64,000 bases of DNA, from assembly GCA_039881045.1 (NCBI GenBank), contig JAYWVB010000018.1, positions 186,001 through 250,000 of the forward strand, in the 5' to 3' direction. The notes beneath the pieces are model-generated. The model did no database searches, had not been told where the DNA came from, and saw only the letters and a list, made by a program, of their open reading frames with translations. Made by a program: the position numbers and the translations under genes. Each line of letters opens with the position of its first letter. The first letter of the stretch is position 1. The stretch is from Chaetomium olivaceum. Taxonomy: Eukaryota > Ascomycota > Sordariomycetes > Sordariales > Chaetomiaceae. This document shows, piece after piece, positions 41,812 through 52,363 of this stretch.

Positions 41812-42036
41812 CCCGAGGTCGGAGAAGTGTAACAACGGACGACTCAGCGGAGCAACAAAAAAATCGAACTTGGCAAGTGCGATTGCTTGCTTCCCTGGAG
41901 CTCACTGGCACCCGAACCAACAAAAAGGCACAAGGATTAAGGATTATTCATTAAGTCGTGCATCCCCCAGCAGCTGGCACAACCTCTTGTTTTGTCATTT
42001 GACCGGGCCCCATCCCCATCGGCACCTTCACCCATC

Positions 42037-43899
42037 ATGACTGCACACGGCAAACTCGACATCCGGCCAACGGTGGCTGATGCTCAAAGCTTGTTTGAGC
42101 AGACAAACACCTCGAGCCCGAAGCCGACTCTGTTGCCCGTGTGCATTACGGTGCCTTCCGATCTGCTCACACCTTCAGCCACCTACTTGAAGCTGTCAAA
42201 TGGGTATGCGACCCTCTAATCGACTGCACGACCTGCTTTGATTGGGGCGCAACTGACTCACATTCACAGCGCCACCGCTGAGTACTCATTCTTACTTGAG
42301 AGCGCCACAGGGAGCACCGAGACTGTTGGGAGGTACAGCTTCATCGGAGCCAGTATGTCGATTTTCAAAATTAATTGTTGTATTTTGTACTTCACTAACG
42401 TTGGCGCAGACCCAAGAAAGGTCATAGCGACTGGCCCTGGCTACGACGATGTGGGGGACCCGCTTCGCGCCCTTGAGACTGAGCTCGGCCAGGACAGGGT
42501 GATTCACATCCCATCGCTCAAGCTCCCCAGCTTAACCGGCGGTGCCGTCGGCTATGTCTCATACGACTGCATCAAGTACTTCGAGCCAAAGACGGCCCGC
42601 GCCCTCAAGGACAACCTCAAGATCCCGGAAGCCCTTTTCATGCTGTACGACACCATCGTGACGTTTGACCACTTCTTCCAGGCTCTCACCATCACTACCC
42701 ACATGCGCCTCCCCAAGGACGTCTCCGGCTTCCAATCCGCTTACGACGCCGCGTGCGACACCCTCCGCGCAACCCTCGCCATCATCCACGAGCCCGAGAC
42801 CCCGCTCCCACCCCAGAACCCCGCGGACCCGGCCACATCCCAGCAATACGCCTCCAACGTGGGCCGCCACGGTTACGAGACATTTGTCACCGAGCTCAAA
42901 TCCCACATCGTCAAGGGCGACATCATCCAAGCCGTGCCCTCGCAGCGCTTCTCGCGCGGCACCGCCCTGCACCCCTTCAACATCTACCGCACCCTGCGCA
43001 CGCTCAACCCCTCCCCCTACCTCTTCTTCCTCAGCTGCGCCAACTTCCACATCGTGGGCGCTTCGCCCGAATGCCTCGTCAAGACGGACGGCTACGCGCC
43101 CCTACCCATCGACACGCGCTTCGCCTACAGCGCCGCGGAGCAATCCCGCTCGCGCCCCCGCATCGTCAACCACGCCATCGCCGGCACGATCCGCCGCGGC
43201 CTTAACCCGGCCGAGGACGACGAGCTGGCCGCCGAGCTGCAGGCGAGCACCAAGGACCGCGCCGAGCACGTCATGCTCGTCGACCTCGCCCGCAACGACG
43301 TCAACCGTGTCTGCCACCCGTCCACGGTCAAAGTCGACCGTCTCATGCGCATCGATCGGTTCAGCCATGTGCAGCATCTCACGAGTGAGGTGTCGGGCCT
43401 GCTGCGCCCGGAATGCACGCGCTGGGATGCGATGCGCAGTATCTTCCCTGCGGGCACCGTGTCGGGCGCGCCCAAGATCAAGGCCATGGAGCTGATCTAC
43501 GACCTCGAGGCCGAGAAGCGCGGGATCTATGCCGGTGCCGCCGGCTGGTTTGCGTACGACGTGGTGCGCGTCGAGACGGACAAGGCGACGGGGACGAAGT
43601 CGGTGGTGGCGTACGAGGGCCAGATGGACACGTGCATTGCCATCCGCACGATGCTGGTCAAGGACGGCGTGGCCTACCTGCAGGCTGGTGGCGGGATTGT
43701 GTTTGATAGCGAGAAGACGGAGGAGTGGATGGAGACGATGAACAAGCTGGCTGCGAACCTGCGCTGCATTGAGCTGGCCGAGCAGTACTATGGTGCTGGG
43801 GATGGCCAGGCGGCAAAGTCGGTGCAGGAGATCATTGAGGAGGAGAGGCGCAAGGGCGATGAGGCTTATCGGCTGCAGACGTTGGGCGCGGGTGCTTAG
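42037..43899 (+). CDS. trpE: anthranilate synthase component I
   Basis: Exons 42037-42203, 42270-42352 and 42410-43899 join in phase to 579 residues. The N-terminal domain carries SGATAEYSFLLES and GRYSFIGA. The chorismate-binding domain is complete: GDIIQAVPSQRFSR, YLFFLSCANFHIVGASPECLVK, NHAIAGTIRRG, HVMLVDLARNDVNRVC, HLTSEVSG, FPAGTVSGAPKIKAMELIYDLE and GQMDTCIAIRTMLVKDG. It converts chorismate to anthranilate with the glutamine amidotransferase subunit encoded elsewhere, the first step of tryptophan synthesis. The segment before NHAIAG (YSAAEQSRSRPRIV) looks slightly longer than usual. Intron 2 is 57 bp and has no in-frame stop. A second TGACTCA lies in intron 1 (42254-42260). Confidence 0.95.
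42254..42260 (+). promoter_or_regulatory. TGACTCA in trpE intron 1
   Basis: A second perfect TGASTCA lies in the first intron, near its acceptor. It may be a CPC1 site or chance; its proximity to the upstream site makes it worth noting. Confidence 0.35.
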
Positions 43900-44479
43900 G
43901 GGTGCAGTGATAGAGAGGAGCCATATGATGCGAGAGGGAATGGATAGTGGAAAGTCATGTTTGGCAATTGAGGTTCGAGTTTTGTTCTTTGCATATGCCC
44001 CAAGCGGCAATGCCCGGTTACGATTTTACGATGCTTGATAAACTGACATTGCCCGTGTTTGCCCGCTGCCACGTGAAAGGTATGACCGAACGTTCCGCAA
44101 AACATCTAATGAAGCAATGCATTGTTTAGGCTGTTCGTGCCTCTCATGCCGTGTCTGTAAAAAACATATGTCCACAAAGGACGGTTCGAGAAGATATAGA
44201 ATGCAGCGCCTAATAGATAAGAGACTGAGTGTGAGCAGTAATAGTGATGCTCGTGGCTTGAGCTCCCAGTTGTAATCAGTCCATGCCCGGTCGCGGAAGG
44301 ATCGGCACATTCGAGTCTTCGACCGCACAGAGTCGACTTTTTGCCCGAGACAGAACATTCGTTCTCTGTTCAAAAACGTAAGCCAATCCGATCAGTCTCG
44401 CCTCGCTGAATTCTCTCCGTACAAAGCTCAAGGAGTAGCTATTTAATGGTCAGCTCAACGATTCATCGGGAGGGAAAAT
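43900..44479. other. 3' spacer of trpE, no gene seen
   Basis: Nothing recognised on either strand. Confidence 0.4.
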
Positions 44480-45810
44480 TGACGGATGGGTGCTCACGGC
44501 AACTTTGGGCCCCTGACTATTATCCGCTTAGCATGGTCACTGCTCATCACCTGGTTGCCTCTGGTCGTCGCGCTCGTCGCTGGGAGGAAACCAAGCGGAA
44601 CGGTAATGACAGGGTTGTGTCCCAGATCAGAGGGTATGTCGGCCATAGTCGGCACAACAAGGGTATCGAAGTTCGCGTGGCTCAGCATCCTTGTGATGGC
44701 ACCTCCTTGCCTAGCCATGAGATGCAATGCAGCTTGGGACTCCGATGAAGAATCGTCCAACGGCTCATCTTGCGCCTTGACAAAGCCGTCGATGCCATCA
44801 TCTATGTCAGCGCCCTTTCCGCTGGCGTAGTCATCATGCTGTTTACAAGGCCTGCCATAGTGTATATGCCGCATGCATTAGTGGCGAGGTTCCTGAACTA
44901 TGACTCCAGCCCTAGACTAGAATCAGATTCTGCTGGCATAAGTTGATGCTGGGTCTACAATCTCATCTTCTCTCGATATTACGGTATGTTACCGGGCATT
45001 TCCTCTCTTTTGGAGATGCCGCAGTCCCAGCCTACAAGGTCGAAATCCCAAGCAATCTCAGCGCCTTCCGATCCGACTCCATGATCCGGAAAGCGGCCTC
45101 TATTGTCTTGACGACTGGTTTGGCTTTAGGCCGATAACACTGCTGTTCTGTGCCGGATGGTGATATCTCCCCATGTCGTGCGAGACAGTCAGTTCCAAAC
45201 ACCAGTATCCTGACTAGTGGATTGTTTGTGTGTCGTCACTCACCTCGGTTTTAATAGTTGCAGCAGCAAGCCCGAGGGACATAGCAGCGGCACATCCCGA
45301 TAAAGAGCCCTCCGGATCTTGTAGGCCAGAAGAACCCCCATAGCACTGGCCGCTGACTGGTGACAACCCATTAGGGGTGTGGGACGACCTCAAATTGCAC
45401 CATTCGGTTACGGTTGTCTTCCCCAAGATGACGGCACCGGCGTCGCGGAGCCGCTTGACTACACTGGCTTCATCAGACGGACGCGCGCCTATTAGAGCAG
45501 CTGACCCGGCTGTTGGTGGCAAAAGAATCAGGGCTTAGTCAATATTGTGTTGTGTGTTAGAGCCATAGCGATTTGAAGCGCATCCGGGTTGATTTGGAAA
45601 ACAGCGTTGACGAAGGCGTTCACTTGGTTGATGCGGGCGGCGTATCTCTATATCGACATCAGGACATTCCCAGTTGGCGAGCACAGCTGAGGGGGCGTCG
45701 TCATTCGTCAGTTGCTCACTCGAAACAACTCTTTTCATAAGACCACAGATGACTTGTTCGAGGATTGGAGTGTAGGCTTCCTCTACGATCAGCCTTTTCG
45801 TCATGGTGAA
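44480..45810 (-). pseudogene. amidase pseudogene
   Basis: Fragments in order on the minus strand match an amidase signature protein. Near 45600 is ARINQVNAFVNAVFQINPDALQIAMAL. At 45520-45214 is TAGSAALIGARPSDEASVVKRL, then RDAGAVILGKTTVTEW and QDPEGSLSGCAAAMSLGLA. At 44780-44494 is the C-terminal VVPTMADIPSDLGHNPVITVPLGFLP. The HGIPVxxKD block with the catalytic Lys is absent between the first two. The Ser cluster reads GSLSGCA instead of GSSSGSA, and the cis-Ser motif is lost. Frames and stops break it several times. It belongs to a different subfamily from the intact amidase at 5015, so it is not a local duplicate. Confidence 0.75.
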
Positions 45811-46118
45811 CGTCTTCGTAAAATCGAAGTCGCCGATGTACGATGGAGTTGCCGAGGCAGGCGAAGAAAGTTGAGTAAGACCGTGACCACGCGCTGAATA
45901 TTTGGCTTGTTATTCGCTTTATTGATGCGCAACCTGCCGGGCTGGGTTGGAAGGTGCCTCGGTTAACGATATTCTTTGGACTAAAGAGAACAGGCGATGT
46001 GATAAAGTAGAGTATTAGCAAATGGGAGCTGTGAAATCCCCCACATTTTCTCGGGTCAGAATATATTTCTAGAGAAAACAAGGCTGCCTTCAAGTCCAAA
46101 TCCTAAAGCACGTCCGAA

Positions 46119-46568
46119 ATGTTGAAGGAGGTATCGATGGACGCCAAATTTGCGAATATGAGATTCGGGGAACTTGTCGACACTGAATTCAGGGTACTAA
46201 AGGCGCACGTCGCTACCCTCGCAACAAAATGCGTTACAGAGGACTTCCAAGCGCTCTAATCTCGCATTTACGGGATTTGAGAGGACATTGAGATTTGGAA
46301 GGCTAGACACAGTCTCAGCGAAGAACAGATCAAGGCCCTACAGTAGACTGGGAAGTCCCTATATACGCAGGACAAAGCAGTAGACGCCGAGCTATAGAAA
46401 CTAGGCACCCCGTGGACCATGTAGAGACACTCGTCGACAGGCACGAAAGACAACTAGCGAGCGACAACCCAAATATCAACGTGCGACATCGCCAAAAATT
46501 ATAACGGGATCACGTTCAGATTAGGGAAAATTCGGACAAAGGTTGACAAGTTAACCACATCCCGGTAA
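46119..46568 (+). pseudogene. decayed ORF with C-to-T type stops
   Basis: A single frame from ATG 46119 reads as a helical, coiled-coil-like protein (MLKEVSMDAKFANMRFGEL ... DIEIWKARHSLSEEQIKAL ... TKVDKLTTSR). It is interrupted by TAA, TGA and several TAG, ending with TAA at 46566. Every stop is one C-to-T step from CAA, CGA or CAG. This is the pattern expected from repeat-induced point mutation on the coding strand. The coiled coil suggests a gag-like or accessory protein of a retroelement, but no diagnostic motif is visible. Confidence 0.4.
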
Positions 46569-49122
46569 AATAATCGATATCCTCGTCGATATCGGCGCCA
46601 CGCACGAAGAGGAGGCAATGTCGAACTTGACCAGGCTTCCTACAAGACCCGAGGAGCTGGAAACCGGCTTGGACGAGATGCGAATCGACAAAGCCACGAG
46701 CGAAGACGTGGAGCGGCTGACAAGGTCGTCAGCTAGAGGAAAGGTGCGTAGCAGACCACCCCGGGCAAAACCCTCCGCATTCCGTCGACCACACTCCTTC
46801 CGCACTAGATATAGAAGTGTTACAAACTGTCGCCCACCGTCCAAGTGCTGTCGCGGGTACCGCAGCGGTTAACTCGGGAAGCTGTGTGAGGTGCCATCAT
46901 GTTCGAACAGTGGGCTCCCCACGAAGATAAATCCCGTGAGCATTTTCGTCACCGCCTACCCCTTAGCTGCGTAGTAATTAGGGTTAAACGGTGAGCTTTT
47001 TGTATTATTTTAGTTGTCAAACGGCGAGTCGCTCTTGTCAGTGGGAATATTACTTCGGTATTTTGTTGCCCAGACGAGTATATGTGTTGGGTCGTGTGCT
47101 CCGGGTCGACGTTTGTGTCTGGATTACCAATCGAAACCCCGTCGCCGAGCAGACCAACAGGTTCGAGACTGGTATTCTACAGTGGTGAGACGTAAGCTGT
47201 GAGGCGGCTGTTTGGAATCAAGTTTCCGGTTGGTTTTATTTTGGGGCATGTAACGGACGCTGTGCGCCTGCTTGTGCGGTGGCGACGGGAGCTGGGGACT
47301 GACAAGCAACCCCCTTCAAACCTCTAACCCTCAGGTTGCCTCCGAAAGTCAGTACGTGGCGTTCGTTTCATAAAATAAGACTTCATTGGCTCATAGAGTT
47401 ACAAAATATCTGTGCCGATTCTCGTGACTCATTCCTTCATTTTTGAGTTACTGAGCATCAAGCATGCAAGGCATGCAACGGGCAGGCAAGCTCCGCGTTA
47501 CGTTATCGCCGCGACAACTATTGATTCCAGCCACACCGGCGGCCTCGCATCATTCGTTCAACCAACCATGTCTCCTGGGCTGGGCGGTCGGCTGGTCCCA
47601 GCGTGTTGGGTCCGTGTCCCGTTGAAGTTGTTGAGGTGCCCCTAAAGCGGCTCACGGTTCGCATGGAGGGACGTCCAGAATACACGAGTTATTGTGGTTA
47701 GACTTCCGAGTTGGACAAGCCCTTGGCGCCGAGTATAACTAAACCCACATGTTGTGGTGCAATGTCAGGGGTTGGAGGGATCGTCTTCTTGGATTAGTCG
47801 ATCACATCTACTTGTTGGATAACCAACAGCCACAATTCCACGGTGATCACACAGATAATAGGAGCTTACAACAATAGATTTTAGGTGCTCATGAGCAACT
47901 CAGAAGTGATTAATTGATCTCTCCGTCTCTCTCTTTTTCCTCTCAGAGTTTGTCAGGACAAGTGGTTTTATCCTAAATCTCTCCTTTGTCTCCTCGAGTT
48001 AACCCGTGGTTATCCGAGGCTTTGTGTTGCCAAAATGCCATGAATCCGTTTTCGGTACTTTGTCTGTTTCCGGTACTTTGTCCGTTTCCGGATGTCATGA
48101 CCGTTTCCGGTGCCATGACTTTCCAACACTACTTTGTGGTGTACAACAGTACATCGTCACATCGTTAACGGTATCCCATGCACCGGGCCGAGTGATGTGA
48201 TCGGCGAGACACTCAACTCGGTATGACTTCCCCTGTCAAAGTCATGTTTGCAACGGCTCCGCGCGAATACGGAGCTCCTCACCAATGCGAAACCGAGGTA
48301 CTAAGTATAACTGAAATGCTCCGACTTCAAACGCCCTTGGGACCGGCAAGATAATCAGGAATCCCAAAATCCGATCTGCTGAAGCATTGGACAAGACAAT
48401 ACGAAGGGGCCGGTCAATGGTGTTTGTCGCATACAGACCCGAGAACAGGCCGCCGTTTCCACAACCTTGGTTCCGATGAGTCGCGTCCTACGGCTCCGAA
48501 CCCTGCCGGAAATTCAACCTCTCACGACAGCACGCTGACTTCCGGTAAGCCAAGTCGAAGGATGTGGGATTGTGAACTCCCCGCTCGGACGTGTGCGTCC
48601 AGAATCCCAAGTAGCATCATCAGGTTGACCGTTTCGGTCTCCTTGCTACGCTAAACCTCAGACGAGAGGTTGTCTGTGAGCGCGCGCCGCTTTCGCTTTC
48701 GACGTGTTGCCCTTCCAAATGCCGGGGCTTGGTGTGGTGCGGAAGTTCCCGTCCTTTGGTCCACCCTCAGGAGGAGTGAGGCAAACATGAACGAGTCAGG
48801 GCCCGGCATTTCCCATGATCGCCAAGCTCACCGGCTCGGCTGCGCTACTCGAAATGGTTGGCGTCACGGCGTCTCAGGGGTCGAGACCTGGCCAAGTGTG
48901 GGCATATCCGCCGAGCCACAGTCCCGATTGGATGGTTCAGCCGTCGTCACAAGGATCCATGTTCCCCATCCTCGATGCGGAAAAGGGCTGGACCCTTGAT
49001 CAAACTGGTGGGCTTGACCGGATGAAAAAGGACGAGTTCAAATCTCGTGCACTCTGCTCATTAAGCAAAACAGAACTCCGGCCAACTCATACTGCAATGC
49101 GGCCACTGTCTTTGAACCCGTC
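46569..49122. other. 2.5 kb without a recognisable gene
   Basis: Low coding signal; one 84-codon frame (46618-46872) may belong to the decayed element before it. Around 48035-48115 a short degenerate repeat (GTTTCCGGTACTTTGTC and variants) occurs three to four times. The last few hundred bases are the promoter of the rhodopsin-like gene. Confidence 0.4.
48035..48115. repeat. short degenerate direct repeats
   Basis: Variants of a 17-base unit (TTTTCGGTACTTTGTCT, TTTCCGGTACTTTGTCC, then TTTCCGGATGTCATGACC and TTTCCGGTGCCATGACT) stand in tandem. Period 17-18; purpose unknown. Confidence 0.6.
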
Positions 49123-50342
49123 ATGGAGTGGTCGGAGCGGGGTACGCACCTGTTCGCGTATACCGTGGTGATGGCCGCCCTGTCCACGGTCGCCGTCGCA
49201 CTCCGCTTCTTTTCCCGAGGTCGCATTTTACACGTCCTGGGGCCGACAGACTGGTTCCTGGCCGTCACCCTGGTAATTCTCCCGTCCTCCGGTGCTCAAC
49301 CCCCCGGCATCGGTACCCGTCTTAACCCGGATCACGGCTCACATTTCTCACACACAGCTCTTTTGCATCGGTAACACGGCCAGTGTTGGAGCCCGTACGT
49401 GGTTTCGCACAATGCACTTGACTTGGCCCGGCTGACGGATCCCGTCCCTTCAGATGTTGCAAACGGACTGGGCTGGCCCCTGTCTGACCTTACCGTCGAC
49501 CAGCAGCAGAAATCGCTGAGAGTTCGTCGTGCCCCCATTCCATCATGACGCCCGGAGACTTCCAGCTAAGCACCCACACCGGCGAACCAGGTTCAATATA
49601 TCGCAATTATCATCAATAACCTCTCCCTCGTTCTCACCAAAATATCGGTCTGCCTCTTATTTCTGGATGTTTTTCTCGTCACTTCGATCAGGAAAGCCAC
49701 CTACGTCGTCCTGGTCGCCGTGGTTCTCCATGGCACGTATGTTACCCTAACGAACATCTTTATTTGCACCCCGATCCACGACTACTGGGAAAAGCCTCGG
49801 GACAACGTCTGCATCAGCCGCCGTATCAAGTTCCAGGTGGATAACGGACTCAACATTATCTTTAACTTTGTCATGCTATGCCTCCCGCTACCGGCAATAT
49901 GGCCAATGACGCTGCCGTGGAGACAGAAGCTCTGGCTCTCCTTTCTGTTTATTTTGGGTTTTGGGTAAGTGCGCCCACATGACCTGCGTCACTTTTACCC
50001 CGACCACCTAGGCAGTTGACGCGACTGGAATGTGTAGTCTAACGATTGTATAGCGTTTGCGTTGTGTCGGTGCTCCGTGTCATTTTCATCCGGCGGGATA
50101 TCTATGAGCGCGACTTTACAACGGCGGCTATCCGGGTTGTCTTCTGGTCCATCTTGGAAATCAACCTTCCTGTTATCATTGCGTGCGTCCCTACGCTCCG
50201 GCCGCTGGCGGCGAAGCTGTACCCGGGCTTGGTCATGACGCCAAGCGGCGGGAGCGATTCGAGCGGACATCCTCCCACCATATCTTCAGCTCCTATCCGG
50301 CTTCGGAGCGTCCAAGACAACGTCGGACACATGCCTGTGTAA
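49123..50342 (+). CDS. PTH11-type rhodopsin-fold integral membrane protein
   Basis: Five exons (49123-49272, 49358-49394, 49454-49521, 49591-49964, 50054-50342) join in phase to 305 residues. Seven hydrophobic helices are recognisable: TVVMAALSTVAVALRFFSRG; DWFLAVTL; YIAIIINNLSLVLTKISVCLLFL; TYVVLVAVVLHGTYV; NIIFNFVMLCLPLPAIW; LWLSFLFILGFGVCVVSVLRV; FWSILEINLPVIIACVPTLRP. The motif EINLPVIIACVPTLRPL is typical of the fungal rhodopsin domain (PF20684). Members are plasma-membrane receptor-like proteins without a retinal-binding role. The N-terminus lacks the CFEM domain of some members. Some introns are short, but all are GT-AG. Confidence 0.85.
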
Positions 50343-50469
50343 TTACATCAGTTCCCGCGCAACAGACATGCTGGCATCGTCCAGATATTCGCTGCGTGGG
50401 TCTGGGCATTATTCATACATTGCTAGGCTAGGTGCGGAGCACGAGGAAGCGAAGCGCCGGTTATATTCG

Positions 50470-51606
50470 TCAGAGATACCTCCTCGAGAACTCGACGAGC
50501 GCCATGATGGCCATGGCTTGCCCATACGGCATGCTCGTCACGGGGATATCTTTGTAGTGCTGCAGATCCCTCCCCATGCCCGTCCCAAAGGACGTGTTCA
50601 GCAGCTCCCCATCCTCGCTGATATTCGCCAACACCCCTTTCACCGCGCGAATCGCCATCTCGTCAAACTCCCCACTGAGATCCCTCTTTCTCTGCCCTTT
50701 GAGCACACCAAACGCAAACCCCGCCGTGGCGCTCGCCTCGGGGTACGATCCCTCCGCCTCGGGCACATCCAACAATGTCCGCCACAACCCCGTTGCCGCC
50801 TCCTGCAGCGGTCCCAACGCCTGGCACTGCGCCAGCAGCGTGTCCCTCAGGACCGCCTCGAACGCCGGATCCCGCGCGCCACCCTCGCGCAACAGCTCCA
50901 AAAACTCCGGTACCGCAATCGTCAACCAGCTATTCCCCCTTGCCCACCTCGCCTCGGCAAAATGATGCCCACCCGGCCCCTGCTGCGCAAACTCCCACCC
51001 ATGAAAGAACAGGCCCGTCTTCGCATCATACAGATACTGCACATGCAGCAAAAACTGCCGCTTCGCCTCGTCCACATAATGCGGGCGGTTCAGCACCAGC
51101 CCAATCTTAGCCAGCGGCAGCACCGTCATCATCAGCGTATCGTCCCACAACTGGCCCCTGTTCTCCTCGAGATAGGTAATATGCTGCATGCCGCCGTGGC
51201 GGGTGCGCGGGAGATCGTGATACGCCCACTCGGCCCACGCATCCAACCACGGCAAGTACGCCGGGTTGCGGGTGCGCTCATACACGCAAGCGAGGGTCAG
51301 GAAGGCGGCCATGGTGTTGATGTTCTTGGTGGTGCCGCCGGCAGCGAAGCGCGCGGCAAACCAGTCCTCGATGATGGCGAGGTGCGCGGGCGAGTTGGTC
51401 ATGGTGTAGTACTGCCAGATGCCGTACAGGCCGATGCCGTGCGTCCATTCCCAGTCTTGCCAGCCCTTGGTGTCGATGACGCGCCCGTCGGGGAGGGTGA
51501 GCAGGAATTCGCCGGTTTTGTCGCGGATCGAGACCATGGCGGAGATGAGGAGGTCTATTTTGGCGTGCACCTCTTGCGAGGTGATGCCCGCGTAGGTGGT
51601 CGGCAT
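50470..51606 (-). CDS. GH105 unsaturated rhamnogalacturonyl hydrolase
   Basis: A single intact frame of 378 codons from ATG 51606 (MPTTYAGITSQEV). Motifs fit GH105 (YteR/RhiN): WTHGIGLYGIWQYY, HGGMQHITYLEENRGQLWDDTLMM with the catalytic Asp pair at 155-156, GWEFAQQGPGGHHFAEARWARGNSW, and SATAGFAFGVLKG. The enzyme removes the unsaturated uronic acid left by pectin or rhamnogalacturonan lyases. No signal peptide is visible, so it probably acts inside the cell on imported oligosaccharides, which fits the divergent MFS gene next door. Confidence 0.93.
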   Translation of the reverse strand: MPTTYAGITSQEVHAKIDLLISAMVSIRDKTGEFLLTLPDGRVIDTKGWQDWEWTHGIGLYGIWQYYTMTNSPAHLAIIEDWFAARFAAGGTTKNINTMAAFLTLACVYERTRNPAYLPWLDAWAEWAYHDLPRTRHGGMQHITYLEENRGQLWDDTLMMTVLPLAKIGLVLNRPHYVDEAKRQFLLHVQYLYDAKTGLFFHGWEFAQQGPGGHHFAEARWARGNSWLTIAVPEFLELLREGGARDPAFEAVLRDTLLAQCQALGPLQEAATGLWRTLLDVPEAEGSYPEASATAGFAFGVLKGQRKRDLSGEFDEMAIRAVKGVLANISEDGELLNTSFGTGMGRDLQHYKDIPVTSMPYGQAMAIMALVEFSRRYL

Positions 51607-52363
51607 GGTGGGCGGGATGCGAGTGTGCACGGTGGTGGCGATGGTGATTGTGATGGTGTATGATGTCAGGGGTTGGGGTTCGGGACTGGTTAGGATTGAT
51701 CACTTTTAGAATGCTCGTCTCGTATGACTGGATGAGAAGAATAGAATATGTGCGGTGGCTGCTGTGATGCTCAAAGCAGGATAGCTGCAGATGCTCCCTG
51801 GTCTGGAATGTAACTCCTCTTTAAGAAGTCATTCCCGATCTCCGCCGCTGCTTGGTGGAGAATCACCCCTGCCAACCAACCACCTCCAAAACAAGGGTGG
51901 ATTTTGGAGATCTCACTCGGGTTGAATTCAGCCGAATATAGCAAACCTCTCTCGGTCCAGTAGGGAGCGAGTTACACAACATGAGGAGGGGAACGTTCGC
52001 TTTCCCAGTGGGCCATCTCCACACCTCCTCGTCCCACTGCCGCTCCGTTCACGCGCCCGGGTTCGAGCGGAGTCGCTTCCTTAACGGTCAAAGGGATGCG
52101 GTGAGCTCGGGGTAGCTCACAAGCGAAGGTGGAAGGGGGCAACCCGAGAGCCGGGATCCCATCATATCTGCGCGGCCTGTGGAGAAATCTGGGGATCCTT
52201 GGATTGTTACCCCATGGGGAACATACGGAATGGGGGCAGGCTTAAAGGGTTGCTATTTCTAGACCGATAAAGAACCAACACTAAAGTTTTTGCATCTCGA
52301 GGTGTGAGGGCTCATTTTTCCTCCAACCCCGCTTCATCTGCAAACACTCTCCTGCCACACACC
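51607..52363. promoter_or_regulatory. divergent promoter between GH105 and MFS genes
   Basis: 757 bp separate the two start codons, which face away from each other, so both promoters must lie here. I see no clear TATA pair. Shared regulation by pectin breakdown products is inference from the arrangement. Confidence 0.4.

Noticed and set aside
42559..43495. Long frames on both strands over trpE
   Set aside because: GC-rich third positions keep shadow frames open; trpE in its own frame is unambiguous.
49032..49048. tRNA T-arm-like hairpin (ACGAG, loop TTCAAAT, CTCGT)
   Set aside because: No matching acceptor stem, D-arm or anticodon arm at the right distance upstream; it lies in the promoter of the rhodopsin-like gene.
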